Source of the DNA: Spirometra erinaceieuropaei
Lineage: Eukaryota; Platyhelminthes; Cestoda; Diphyllobothriidea; Diphyllobothriidae
DNA: 64,000 nt
Assembly (NCBI GenBank): GCA_902702965.1
Contig: CACRXP010000417.1
Span: 248,721 to 312,720 of the forward strand
Reading direction: 5' to 3'
Below, in pieces: positions 9,660 to 22,875 of this stretch. Made by a program: the position numbers and the translations under genes. The notes beneath the pieces were generated by a model. That model made no database searches and was not told the origin of the DNA. It saw only the letters and a list, made by a program, of their open reading frames with translations. The number at the start of each line of letters is the position of its first letter. Positions within the stretch are counted from its first letter, which is position 1.

Positions 9660-12600
9660 CAGTGCGCTGTATACTAGAAGCCTCAACAAGAAATCCACTA
9701 CGTAAGTTAAATCACAAAATTTGTCCAAATTCAAGAAAACTTTTTAATCAACCGGAAATCAACCCAAATGCATAAGCAAAACTTCCTGCTAAAAATGCGC
9801 AGTTGTAATTTAAATGGACATAGAAAGAAAACGGTCAAATGAATATTACCCGGGTCAGAAATCCACGTTTTGGTGATATAGGCCGGGAGGTTGCAGGTAG
9901 GCGTTTCGTGTCAAATACGTCAACATATTTTCCAAAGTACACAATGTCTATTTATGCAAACAATTACGCTAATATAGCAAAATTAATGCCGTGTCATCTA
10001 ACAAACCTATTTAAGTAAGTATTGTCCTGAAGAACCTTCCAGGACTGGTGCAATGCCCGGTTAGGCGGCTTGTGCACTGTTTAGCCGCTATCGCTGTATT
10101 TCAAAATTTTGGTATGATAATAGTCCATAGTGGTATCGTTGGTAAAGTGCTCAAAATGTCTTAGACTCAAACCAAAAGTGTTTTCAGTGATTCCGAAGAC
10201 AGGGTTTTCACAGAAGCTGTTACCATAAAATACCATCCTTGGCATATAAATACACTGCTTCATTCAAAGGACTGCCTTTTGCTTTCTGGCGAACGCGAAG
10301 TTCGCTGAGTTTCCAGACGAGGTAAACAAATTGATTATTGTTTTGCGCTTTCCGTGATTGTAAACTGATTGTCCAAAAATTAATTTCTTAGCTTGATTTA
10401 CATTAAGTCTTTTAAGATAAGACCATCATTAAAAGGTTTTACCCATGTAGTTGATTGCAAAACTTATTTTAACTAGTTGACGATGTGGGTCATATTTCTG
10501 GAATCACTTGCCAACCTTAATAAATTTTGCGCCAAGACTTAGTCTTCAAATCAAATTTGAAAGACCTGAATGTTGGAAGGTGCCTTCGGTGACTAGCAAG
10601 ATGAAACGGCGCATTTACGCGGGCTAACCTCAACTTAATTTCCGAACCAGTACATCGACGTCTGCGGATCCCATAAAGCTGAGATATACCCTTACAAGTT
10701 GCATCGAGAAGAGGTCGTGTTAGGCTTTACTCTAATTTTTAGAAAATAGCCGAATTAACTCGCCATAAATACCCCGATTACTACGGCGATGTGACACAAT
10801 AGGGCGAGCCAGATTCTTTTGGCGAGGATGATACTGACGACCTTATGTCTGCGTCATTCCTTCCTCATTCTTACACTTGTTGGGTACTCGTGATTATCTA
10901 CTAGCTGGTAGGAAATTCTCTGCAGTGGATTTCTCGGCATGAGAGTAAGCACATAAGGCGTATTGCATGCACTTGGACTTGGCAGCTGCCGAGCCGTCTG
11001 AACATATTTTGATGCCTGTACTTTCTGCCCTGCTTGCCTACTTTTGCTATTTTTACTAATCCCAAAATCAGATATGTCCTACTGTAAATTTTGAGAAGCA
11101 ATAGATTTACTTACATACGTACACAATCTTCAAACAGTCCAACTAAAATTGTAGTTTTAGGTTATGCCGCCAACGGAATATGCTAGAAAGCTCGCAAGCA
11201 CCGAGGGCTCTCTGTTTGTTCTTGCGGCTCCAAAGTAGAGCAAAGAGGACAAACAATACCTGCGTCATTTTCAGTGGCAGACATCGTGGTCTAGATCAGA
11301 GACCAGAGAAATGGTGGCAGGCCTAGTTGGGGATGAGAAGTGCGGTAGATGCTGCGCAAGTCTAAACTTGCTATCAACTAATTCATGTGCAAGTTACCGT
11401 GCTTGCTTTATCATGCTGTGGAGTACACAGTGGACATCTTCGGACACGGTGGTGGAGCTGTTAGTCGCGAATGGGTGCTCATGATCAACATCTTGTCAAA
11501 TAAATAACGTGAAAAACATTCGCAAAACATTTAAAGAAGTATTTCTTTATCGGTAGCTTGCAAAGCGGACTTCAGCCTGCGTTACAGGATAGTGAACAAA
11601 TTATAAGAATTGCAATGCTGTTGAATTAATACGTAAAACGTACGGATACTCGTAAAATGTGCTAATATTTGGGAACCACTTTTAATTTGAAAGTGGCAAA
11701 CTCAGATGACTAAAACCCCGAATTAAGGATAAGCGAGTGCACATCAATTAAAAGGCATAAACAAAATTTAAGAAGCAATGCTACTCGACTAAGAAATAAC
11801 ATTTTGTTAAAAAAGACAAAAATTCAAAAATAGCACGAATCTAAGTAACGGTGCAAGCTTATGTTTATGGAGTAGAAGAAACCTGTCCATGAGAAACACT
11901 TATTAAAGAGACAGCAGAAGTACAAAAACGGCTAAACATAGACTTGTAGTAAAGTGCACACTTAGCGTTTTTTTGGGTCTAGCCAACGGCGTACAACTAA
12001 GTATAAATCTCTAAGCAATTTTACGAGACCTGATTGCATCTGCTTTGCTTATTCATTATTCCTTACGCGGTTACTTAAGAAATGCAGGAAGTAAGTAAAG
12101 TTCGTCGATAAGAACGCCACATGTTAAACAACTTTCCTTAGGAGACACGTACCATTAAACATAAACAAAATGGACGGAAACAATAGCTCAAATACCACCT
12201 TTCCTGCTTTTAAGATTCCTTAGTCATTTTCTGTGATAAGTGCAATCGTCCTTATATTTGCATTCTTTCCGGCTCCGGAATACGCTGAAAGATGAGACTA
12301 GGTATTGTAAAAACTGATATATTTATGTTTGATAATTCTTTTACATTACTCCAATGCAAAAACGTGACCGCACAAAAAAATGTATTGCCATATTTTTAAA
12401 AGTAAACATAGATACACAAAAAAGACCTTTTTATGGTAAGTTTTTAAGTATTACCATAAAGCAAGAACGTTTCAACAAAAGAGTGCTTATAGGCGTTCTC
12501 ACTGCGTTTAAGGACATAAAGTTACACGTATTTGCAAATCTGACTTTTTGGAATCTATTGAAAATCTTGTTTTCTATTAAAAATAAGTTTTTTGTTACAC

Positions 12601-14500
12601 GAAGACAAGAAATCATGTTTCTAGGACAGCAAATTTCATTTGGTAAAGCTCTAGTTTTAACAACTTTCCTCGAATTGCCAAACACGCGCAAACGAGCAAG
12701 CGTATTCTCAGACACCCTTTGCGCAGATGTCCTCCAAAATTTGCAAGCATTTTAACAGGTGAAGGCATTTACCAATATCACTCGTATACAAGCAGAGCGT
12801 TTTTCAGAACGGGCTAGGCGACGTAACCATAATGTGCAAAATTTGAGGTTTAATGAGTAGCATCACACAGGGCATGTTTTCTTAGGCATAATTTGCCTAA
12901 AAAAGAGTAAAACCACGAGTCAATTTTGTTTTATTCATTTCTGCTTGAGTGTGTTGCTTAAAATGCCTTGTTAGACCGCGTCGATTTTTTTAACATCAGC
13001 CAACGGATTTACAATTTCCGCAGTGCAATACATATCCTATGCCGCAAGCTACTAAAGCGGACTGTATCGCATTTGCATCATTTTTTTCAGGAAGACAAAC
13101 TGAAAAATGGCACCATTTGTCAGACAGGGTCCTGTTTGACGCATGTATATTTTTTCATATGTTAAAGAGTGTTTTCGTCTGCTATTCCCTTTATTCAGTA
13201 GCCCATGGCGCTCGAAGCTGGTGTGCGCTGCCAGCTCCTTGACATCTGATTCTCTGCCGGCAGATCTATTTATGCTCCAACTAAGTATACGGGCTGTTTG
13301 GGTGGTTACCCAGTGACTTGGGTCATTTTCTTCTTTTGAACCAGTTTTTATTGTCGGCCGAAAGCCGGGTCGTGTTTTTTTGTAGGCCGGGCGGCAGTGG
13401 TACGCTAAGCTGTGGGTCTGGCCGCGCCACATACCTGCGAATTCTCACGCCTTCAGTCTTCTTCACTATTTTTAATGTCTGTAGTGTAGAACGTGAGTGG
13501 TGGTAGTAAGCTGATTGAAGAAAAACTGGAGAAAATAACTATCGTTTAAAAATATGAAGGACATTAGAGATATAACGAAAAAAATAGTAACGACCAATTT
13601 ACTATTTATTTTGCTCTTCTGCGTTTAACTAGGTAAAAAGGCCGTTCAGATGTTGCGTCATTCTTCTCATTTTGCAACCGAAGGTCTCTTTTATAGACAC
13701 TTTTCGTGCAATAAATGCTCTTCGTGCTAGAGTCGAATAGGTCATTAGCAATAACTCAGAAAGTCTACTAGTCGCTGGTAAGATGATATGCTGGCTACTT
13801 TTATTTTCGTCGAAATATTGCTCCATTCCCCTGCCAGAATGATAGGAAATTAAAACAACCCTTTCATTTCGTTCGTTGGGATTCTCTTTTTAATCCTTTG
13901 GTTCCAAGACGACTCAAGCGCACGTGACTGCATCTGTTCAAACGAATACAATGAAATTTTTTTCGGGATTATTGAGTGCACTTTTTTACAGCAAGATAGT
14001 CCAAAACATAAAATAATCTGTGTCTTTTTCCTTGTAAGAAATAAGCAATTTAGACGACATAGTTATAAACTTTGTCTAGTTTACTGACGCTTTAGCAAAC
14101 TCTGTTTTAGTTAGAGGCTGATTAGATGACGCCTACATCACCAAGCTAAAAATGATATGGATTTGTAAAGTTTCATTTTAGCGTTATTTTACTGACCTTC
14201 CTAAATATAGGCCTACGGTTCGTGAATTTTCTTAATTATGACCACCAGTATTGAATCTACAAGAAAATTAAGAAAGATCTCAGGTGAACTTAAGATACTT
14301 GTAAAATAAAAACAGATGAACTGTTTATCCCTTAGGCATCAGATTTAGTTCTATTACCTTGTTTGATTAAACGTTAAATTTCTGCAAATCTCATGTTCAA
14401 AGGGAGTATTTTTCTAAGAAAGCATAGTAACGCGCAAATGATTTAGTCCACATGTATTCCCAGGAAAAAGGTATGTAGGTATTAGTAGTTTGACTTGTTC
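9660..14500. other. no assignable feature
   Basis: AT-rich sequence without recognisable gene, RNA or repeat pair. The longest open frame (12354-12755 plus, 133 codons) has an equally open antisense frame, low-complexity composition and no motif. A short stretch near 11310-11345 faintly resembles 6825-6860 but is too short to call. Confidence 0.4.
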
Positions 14501-14510
14501 GTCAAGAATC

Positions 14511-14518
14511 TATATAAA
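14511..14518 (+). promoter_or_regulatory. candidate TATA box
   Basis: TATATAAA lies 49 bases before the first ATG of a small open frame (14560-14706). A TATA box about 30 bases upstream of a start site would fit this spacing, but such a string is common in AT-rich DNA. This is a candidate only. Confidence 0.2.
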
Positions 14519-14559
14519 TTTCTCATAAGCCTGACTCTACAACCTGAACACCATCAAGA

Positions 14560-14706
14560 ATGATTTCAAAAGGTGAGCAAGTCAAAAGATGTTTTTTGGA
14601 AATACAAGATTTATCTACTGCACAATGTGTGAGGTGTGGTAAACACTTGCGACTTAATAGAAATCAAACGAGACGGTCGAGATGTGCTAGTAGAATTAAA
14701 TGTTAA
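14560..14706 (+). CDS. small cysteine-rich open frame, function unknown
   Basis: A 48-codon open frame, below usual reporting cut-offs. Its product has a CVRCGK motif (CxxC) in the middle, a basic stretch RLNRNQTRRSR, and two further cysteines near the end (RCASRIKC), an arrangement that could bind zinc. It is preceded by TATATAAA at 14511-14518. A second frame overlaps it (14636-14830, 64 codons) and ends ITECVSCEPA, again with CxxC. I do not recognise the protein. It could be an exon, a decayed element or chance; the evidence is weak and no copy exists elsewhere in the window. Confidence 0.2.
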   Translation: MISKGEQVKRCFLEIQDLSTAQCVRCGKHLRLNRNQTRRSRCASRIKC

Positions 14707-14889
14707 GCACCTGTTGTCTAAGTTCAGAATTAAGAAGGGTAAAGGATGTTCGCTTTCAGCTTTGTGTGTGAAGTTAGAGAAAAAGGACGATGATCAAATT
14801 ACCGAATGCGTCTCTTGTGAACCAGCTTAGAAATTTCGTTTCGTGCAGACCGTCAAATACTTTAACCTCGCGAGCAAGAGAAACTTAAT

Positions 14890-16400
14890 TAGTGGTCTGT
14901 CCGCAGGGGTGAAAAAGGACATGCCCTGCGGATACACTGGAAAAAAGTTGAAAATTTAAATCAGACTTGCAAAATAAAGAACACTGCGAGTTTGCTTCGC
15001 ACGACCATGACGAAACGCTCATGGAAGTCGGAATGGGAGCAAATGAAAGACAAAATTTTAACCGGTTTGATACCATAGTAGTAAAATATTACGGTTACTT
15101 TTATCAAACATAAAGTTGCCCTTTTCCCTGTATAGCTAGATCCCGCCAAAACTGCTAGGCCAAAAGCTAAGGGACCAGCATTTACCCGGCAGTCAAAAAT
15201 CGGTGAGATGACTATTTTACGAAAGTTAATGAAGAGAATACCCAGCATATAAAGGATAATAATTATGGCGTTTAGATTTTGTCGACGGTTTGAAGTGTAC
15301 CAATTGCAAGGTTCATATACTACAGAGAGAAATAACAAGAAACAGGTTTTCACTTCATTTTACGTTTTGAATGCGTTAAAACACTTCCAATCACATCTAT
15401 GTTCTTATTATTCAGTGTTTCGTCTCTTTCGTTTTTACGTTTGCTGAGACCAAGAAACTACCGCCACCGGAACTAACCGCGTGCGTTTCCGAAGTTCACA
15501 GATGGTCAAATAGATTGCGTTCAGCCCGTGCTCTCTCAAGGACACTGGACAACCTCCATCCTTTTTTGGAATCTGCCAATCCATGTATGAGATTGTGAAG
15601 TGATTAAACACACCAAAAATAGATGAATACAAACTTGATTGACATGTGAGGAGGGACAAGGGCATGCCCTGCGGATACTGTGGGCGAACATTTCAAAATT
15701 CAAATCGGACTCACTAACAACTTTAACCGCGTGTTTATTTCCCACGACAATGGTGAACGCCCATGGCAGGTTAAACGGGTGTGAATAAAAGTTAAAATGT
15801 TAACCTATTTGATACCACAGTAGATAAAAGATTACGGTTACTTTTATGAAACATAAAGTTGTTTTTTTCCCTATAATTCTAGATCCCGCCGATACTGCTT
15901 TGCCAAAAACTAGAGGACCAATATCAGCCTAGCAATCAAAGATATGTGAGAAGACTATTTTAGGAAAGTTACTAGAATGAATCCCTAACGGATAAAAAAT
16001 AATCATTATGGCAATGAATTTGTGCAGACGGTTAAAAATGTACCAACCGCAACTTTACATGTCACAGAGGGAAATGACAAGAAACACTTTTCCATTTTTT
16101 ATTTGACGTTTCGATTGCATTAGAACAGTTTTATGCACATCTATGGATTTTTACTTCATGTTCTGTCTACTTCGTTTTTAATTTTGCTGTGACTAAAGTG
16201 CTACCGCCAGGAAAGCTAACCGCGTGCCTTTCGGAAGTTCATGGATGATCAGAAAAATTGCGTTTAGCCGGTGCTCTGCCAAGGACACTGAACAACCAAC
16301 ATTTCTCAACATCTGCCAGTCAACGGAGGAGACTGTGAAGTGATTTAACACACCCAACATAGGCGAATGCAAACTTGATTGACATTTGAGGAGGAAAAAG
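14890..16400. repeat. tandem duplication, two units of about 742 bp
   Basis: The unit 14890-15650 recurs at 15650-16400 with an offset of 741-742 bp. Matching landmarks include TTTGATACCA (15066 and 15808), TATTACGGTTACTTTTAT, TAGATCCCGCC (15138 and 15881), CGCGTGC-TTTC-GAAGTTC (15479 and 16221), and AATGCAAACTTGATTGACAT / AATACAAACTTGATTGACAT at the ends. Both units hold a minus-strand open frame that aligns over about 65 codons (15435-15665 and 16193-16423) with a three-base indel. That frame has no recognisable domain, so a coding role is not shown. Divergence is moderate, so the duplication is not recent. Confidence 0.75.
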
Positions 16401-16424
16401 TTGAATGCTTGTGCACAGGGCACT

Positions 16425-19400
16425 CATAAGTTAAAACATATTCTTGGCCGGATTACTAGTCACGCAAAAAGTGCATCGACCGCAACTGTGGGCTCAAATC
16501 ATCAGTTGGTTTCTCAAGAAACTAGATGCGAGACGCTCATAGCGATGCTGCACACAAAACAAACGGATACTTTTGAACAATGCGACCATTTATAGATCGC
16601 TCCTGCATGGAATTTTTAGCAAAATCTGTCAATTGTTTTATTAAAATATTTTGCGCTAAACTTCCTTAACTCGGGGACCCCTTTCATAGTGCTCCCGCAT
16701 AGTAAATACTTTGTTTTGAATTGCACATTTGCACTAAATAGCAGATTGTTATACACGCTTGCGCACAAAACCATAAAAGAGCTGCATCCAACACTGTTTA
16801 TCTTGGCCGAGAGTATAGTGCTCAGTCCATAGCCGTACGTTGCCGCAGCTGAGCACAGCGATCAGCTAAGTGCGAGCTTATAATTACAGCTGTCTGATAT
16901 GGGAATCAGTCTGCTCCGTATAGTCGTCCAGCAGGTGGAACGACTTTATATAGTAAAGTTTTTGCAAAAGAATTTGCACGAAAACGAAACTTATTTGCTC
17001 ACTTTTTGTAAACATTTCAATATGGTCATTTCTAAGGTACCAGTCTGCAAAAAAATTTACCGAGACTGCCGAGCATTCCCATGGAAACCATTCTTGCATT
17101 TCAAGACTCAGGCAGTTTTCCTTTCATCAATTTCCAAAAATGTTCCTGCGAGAACACGGTCGCTGCACCAGGTTTTTGCAGGCACCATGTTATGACCTTT
17201 ATCTCGGGGGAGATGTTTGCCCTGTCTTGCATAGATAAATACCAGTTATGCGCGTTTTTCTAAGATAGAAATTGCGTTTTCCTTCTTCATAGTGCTTGCA
17301 TCTTTTTGAACCAGAATGAATTCAGAGGGAATGTTCTTTACCAGTCGACGGAACCAGCAACAGCACAAATCTCGCCCTTGCTGCAGTTGCAAGATCTAAG
17401 GAAACCAATAAGTTGTACAAGATGGAAAATGAATATGCAGTCAGGCACTAACAACCGCATTTTGGGACAGTACCGAAAACCTTTCGAACTTTTAAGGAAA
17501 TCGATAACTGCCAATGAAAACTTAGACGGTCAGTTAGTGTCTTGTTACCTACAGGATTACGGTATTTTCGTCTTATTTTCAACCGCAACGTATCATATTA
17601 ATTAGTTGAGTCTGAAAACCTTGTGGAAGTGGGTGACGAATATCAGAAGTACCTATTAAAAGCAAAATATTGTTCGGAGACAGAATATTTCGAATTCTTG
17701 TCTCCATATTCGCTGCAAAGGATATTGCTTCTTTCAGTTAATTTTTTTCATTTTATGTCTTTTTAAAACTTAAAACATGACCAATCTACATTATGAGCTG
17801 ATGTGGCAAAACGCAGATTGACTGCCTACAGTAAATTATGTTTCGCGTGCGCTAAAATGAACTTAGTATTATAGGTAAAGTAGGCTGACGCAAACGAAGA
17901 CACATTTTCATTTCTCTGAATATCGTTTATATTGTCTTTTAAGAGAATGCAGGCATTGTTCTATTAAACAATCTAACGATACCTATTGTAAAGTATCCAT
18001 TGGTTCAAATGGCTTGGAAGATAACGATGATATCCGCATTCTAGGGTTTACCGAGGAGGTTACTTATGGTTGTACCCACTTTATGTCGACATCCTTTCCT
18101 TCCAGAGACCAAAATGATGAATACATACAGATTTCACATTCAGTGGACCTTAGCTAACTTAAAGTATTTTATGCCCTCACCATTGTTCTTGTAATATTGT
18201 CCAATAATACTTTAGAATCAAGAAGTGTGGGCATCTGTAGTGTGTGTCCTTTAATTGTCACGATATTTAAAATACCCTGTCCGCGAGTTTTAACTGACAA
18301 TATTTAAGATTAAAGCGAAGCAAATGGGGGAAGCATACGGATAGCCAAACAAGCAAAACGATTAAATTTGCGGCTTTAAGATCAAGCAATTTTTGCGGTG
18401 TTTAGCATCTATATTGTCTAGACCATACGGAATAGAGTTCCTTGGTTTGTTTGGTTTACCACACATGTTGCATTTTCCTGAATTCAACATGAATGTAGTG
18501 CACAAAGTCAGCTGGTAGCTTCGTCAAGGCAAACAGTGAAACGAACGTCTACGCAACAATTAGTAGTATAAAAGAAATGCAACGTAGTTATCAAATATCG
18601 GAGGTTGGTGGATTGTAATTATAGGCTTTATCAAAAAAAGAAATGTGCAATAGAACCAAAGTTGGTGAAAACTCGAATATTTCCATTCAATAACTTTCCA
18701 GGCAACTCTTACTGTAGTCAGATATCACAAACCGAAAGTAAGTCACATTGCGGCAGATGGATGTTATACAGCTCGTCTGCTGATAGTGATTGGTTAATGG
18801 ATAGTGAATTTCAGAAATAATGGATGTTGATATTTTCATGCTGATAAAGACAAGTCAGACTGAGTGTTCCGTTTCTGATTTGGTAGTCGTTGCCGGCTGG
18901 GGTGATCTGACGCTCGAGTCCGCGGTCCAAAGTACAAAGACTGGTCACAGATTGGTTCTGCAGAAGGGTATTGATCGATCGGGTTTCGGGATGTTGTCAT
19001 CCCGTTGAGCCCTGGGGACCAGGTTTTCAGGGTCTGATATTCTCGTCCACCACAATAATGCAAAAGTGATAATTAGCAAAGGAATCCAACACTGTCACAT
19101 ATTACCTTTTTTGGGATGAAACTCCGCGTTGGTATTTATAATAACCTTACTGGACAACGTTTAAGTTTCATGCACTCCTTTAATTTCATCATGAAACTCT
19201 GCGTTGAAGATCAAAAGCATAGATTGCATGATACATCCATCATCTTTCTATGCAGAAGGCATATCAAGTCTGAAGTAAATCGTAGATTTGCCGTCCTCCA
19301 AATTTTGCGAGATGGCGCCTCTGGCAATACCGGCAGCTTGCATGAATATTAGGTGCTCGAAACGATCTGACAAGATCTCGAAGAGCATATATAAATGAAT

Positions 19401-20460
19401 ATATGCTTGGATATTTGCGTGTCGTCGACGGAACCAAGGGGATTACAACATCCACGGACCGTAAAGACGGACCAAACTTATTCTACTTATTAGTGAATGT
19501 CGGGGGATTTTGAAATAATCAAATATGAAATGAACTTTGTGATACGGTCCGATAATTACTACCAAATTCTAGAAAGAATTAGCGACATGGCACACAAATG
19601 GAAAGAGCATTTGGGCATAGAACCATAAATAGGAAATGACAAGCCAATGCGTCACACCATGTTGACGGTCACAATAAACTTTAGTAAATTCTGCAGAGCA
19701 TAGAATTTCCGAGCGTTCATTATAACAAAAACCCCATGAAATTTCCTGAAAGATTTTTTGCCCCATTTTACAAAAAACGACTTAAAAGAACGTCATATTC
19801 CCCAACTAATGATAGGCCGGCCCAGCAAACCAAAGTGCAATTTTCTAAAAGTCAGGTCCCTAGTCACTAAAGCCATAACGCAGCGGCGTTCAAGTTGAAA
19901 AACATAAACCCACATGATAACGGTTAAAAGACGGGCATATGCAGTATAACATTTTAATGCTGAGATAAACACGCGTCCATTGAGGATGAGTACCCTAGTG
20001 TTTCGTCAAATTTTATGCGGCAGAGCTTTTATAAAAGCTAGATGACCTAAGAAAAATCTAAACACATCGATATGCTAGTATTTTTCGTTGCGTTCCGCAC
20101 AGAAAGTTTCCATGACAAGCGGTGGAACATATGGGAAATTGCAAAATTAAAATTCTGGAGCGCAAACCGGCATTCTAGAAGGTGGAAAGCAGTCGATCAA
20201 TTGTTTACATTCCTGGACGTTAGTAAAACTGGCATCGTCAAATTATGTTTAATCAAGGACAAGGCAGTGAAACACGACCTCGGAGGTCCATCTACCGATA
20301 GCTGCCAATTTACTCAACTGCCGTTTCCATTTAGGTAGAACGACCGCACAGATAAGGCAGAAGATACCAATCACTGACATCATTCATGATCTGTCATTTG
20401 CTACTTATACCAGTGTAAAGGTTGTACTGGATCACAGTTCATTTACAAAAGATTCACAGG
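16425..20460. other. no assignable feature
   Basis: AT-rich interval with no gene or RNA that I recognise. A somewhat less AT-rich patch at 18820-19060 has an open minus-strand frame of 75 codons without known motifs. Confidence 0.4.
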
Positions 20461-20672
20461 ATAATATACATACACATATACATAAATATATATATATATA
20501 TATACATGTATATATACATGTATACATGTATATATACACATATACATATACACATACATGAACATGACGTACTGATGATCGGTAACGACCGTAAAACAGC
20601 TGTCTGCGTCTGGCCTGTTGCACTCATATCGAGCTGCTCATGTAGTACATATATATATATATATATATATAA
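20461..20672. repeat. AT-rich microsatellites
   Basis: A (TA)n / (CATA)n-type tract fills 20461-20562, and a purer (AT)n run lies at 20647-20672. A non-repetitive 85-bp spacer (20563-20646) sits between them. Simple sequence; no coding meaning should be drawn from the open frames across it. Confidence 0.9.
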
Positions 20673-20689
20673 TCACGCTATCGGGTCAG

Positions 20690-21660
20690 ACGCTCCTGGC
20701 TTTTTGTCATTGGCATGTAAAAGCACTAACGACAGAGAAAGCAGAAATATAAGAAGCTACATCTGATTACTTTACAGCTATCGACTAAACATCCTACATG
20801 CAGCCTCCCTCCCGGTAAATAATCTGAGTTCTTCTCCTTTGTCATACTCAAGCGTGATATAAGTGTGTAATACTCAACTTCTCGGTCACTCGGCCGTTGC
20901 CTCCGCACACACACACGCACATGCATGCCACTTTGCAACGCCCTGTAATTCCCGAACATGAAAAACCGCTAGAACGGATCGACTGTTTTTTGTTATAAAG
21001 CCTGTGTCACTACAGGCTTAGGCCTGTGCGGTTTTTCTTTTCTAAACGCAAAAGAACCAGTTGCTCGTCAAAATCAGAGAAAGTCTTTAAATCAACCAAC
21101 ATTTATCTTTTGCGTGGAAACGTATAAGAATTTGAATCGTTCAGAAACGCTCCTGTGTACCTTGAGATAAACAGTGAGAGGAATTCGCTTTGGTTTGAAA
21201 TCAAAAATTCAAAATTTTGACAAAAAACTCTCTCCATTTACTGTAGGCAGTAAATATGTTAAACGTTTATTTCTACGTCAAAAAGCTCAACGCAAAAGTA
21301 ACGATTATTATGAGGACGGTTCAAGTCTTAGCTTTTGTATTTCTATCTCTCCATTCGCAAGATAAAGCGCCAAGGATGGCGATGCAGAAGCTAGAAAAGC
21401 CAATGTCCGACAAGATATTAGTAGAAAGCAACGGCTTATACGGCGGGAAGGCTTCGCACAAACAAGATCACAATGCAAGGCCTGGGCGACGTCATCTATA
21501 ATCTGACCAGCCAATTGTTTGACCGTATTGGAATGTCGCTTAAAGATAGTATCGACGAGAAAAAAGATAAGAAACACCAGCGACAGAAGAGAGCATTCGG
21601 AGGATTCGCTTAAACATAAGAAGGTATTTTTTGAGCAAAACAGGTAAAATGACAGGAGAG
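20690..21660. other. no assignable feature
   Basis: Unique-looking sequence without recognisable gene or repeat. A short AC-rich run lies at 20908-20920. Confidence 0.4.
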
Positions 21661-21669
21661 CAGTATAGG

Positions 21670-22290
21670 ATAAACGGGAAAATTCAGGCTGTAATAAATA
21701 ACCAGACTAAGGGCTGAGTTATGTGGTATGAATGTAAACGACGAAAGTAAGAAAGCAGTTTACGAACTTTACCAAATAAGGACTCAATATGGAGGAAACT
21801 TGATGGATTTGATGACAAAGCAACGGTAAGGTAACTGAAAGAGTATACCTTATTAGGAAGGATGTCAGAGGATTCAGGACTACTAGAGGGCCGCAGTCGG
21901 AAAATACACTGAGCTGATATTTGGTTGTCTATAAGGAGACCATTTTCCTTCGACCATACGAGGACATGGTTTAGGCCATACTTTAGTGACTGAAGGTGTG
22001 CCTGAATGTTGAGAGGGCATCCAACAACCAAATCATCCGCATACGTTATCAAAAGACAGTCGCTAGGGGATCTTAGATCGTCGGTGTGGATGGAAGCAAG
22101 GTGAGGAGATGGAATGGAACCTTGAAGAACTCCCCAGACATTGGGAACGACCATAGACTTCCGCTTGCTAGATAGGAAAAATTAATTGTGGGAAGTAAAA
22201 TAACAGCTAAACCAAGAGACGACCCAGCCTGGAGAGCCGCTCTCGAATGTTTTGGTAAGACGACGTGGATGCGGGACGGAGAGTACTCAA
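21670..22290 (-). pseudogene. non-LTR retrotransposon RT palm fragment
   Basis: On the minus strand the frame ending at 21684 reads GVLQGS (RT motif B, about 22140), a TDDL-S block, then LITYADDLVVG (motif C with the catalytic YADD, about 22045), HVLVWSKENGLLID and a YSFSYL block matching the YLG-like motif. The same frame continues upstream of the first ATG, through one stop near 22180, to an ESGSPGWVVSWFSCYF segment near 22235. Motif A and everything before it have decayed. It belongs to another lineage than the copy at 8.8-9.6 kb, whose preserved region overlaps it too little for comparison. Both fragments are dead. Confidence 0.75.
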
Positions 22291-22299
22291 GAAACTCGC

Positions 22300-22870
22300 A
22301 AGCGTACTCGCGGCAACCCTTGCCTTATTCTTTTAGAGCAAAGTGAACCACAAGTGGACTACTCTAAATAGCAAGATCTGAACGATCAGGGTAAACAGTT
22401 TAGCTTTTGCTGCATTGAAAGCCAACCAAAAACATAATCTGCGACTGTTGCTGCTAAACTCGGCCAAAGATTGCTGACTGGAACATGCCGGTCTGTTAGC
22501 AGCATAGCAGTACCAAAAAAATGAGATCCCAATAAAGAAAACATAACAAGGAAATCTACTCAGTCATCTACAGCATATACATATGCGCCAGGCTAGCAAT
22601 TTCCGCAAAGACTGGTCTCCGGCATGGGTGATATAAAAGCGAAAAAACTATTCATTCCTTTTCCTAATAATATTCACATACACTTGAGAAAATGTAGATT
22701 CAATCGTTGTAACTTGGACGTTGTAATCAATGACCCGTCTTATGAGATGCTAGTTAGTCAGGGATAATGTCTTTAGTGTAATTGTAAAGTTAGTTTACCT
22801 GTGCAAAACAGTGAAACATTTTAGACAAATCAGAATGTTGACATTTGAATGCACTTTTTGGTTACCTGAA
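22300..22870. other. no assignable feature
   Basis: AT-rich sequence between an RT fragment and a foldback element; nothing recognised. Confidence 0.4.
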
Positions 22871-22875
22871 AAATT

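Noticed and set aside
6820..11420. Similarity between 6825-6860 and 11310-11345 (GAAGTG-GGTAGATG-TG-GCA-GTC)
   Set aside because: About 30 bp only and the flanks do not clearly align. It may be a dispersed repeat but cannot be supported here.
12354..12755. 133-codon plus-strand open frame with 94-codon antisense frame
   Set aside because: AT-rich, both strands open, no recognisable domain. A weak resemblance of its start to the foldback terminus did not extend.
14890..16400. CRISPR-like or satellite array
   Set aside because: Two long diverged units with no short repeats and spacers; a eukaryotic tandem duplication fits.
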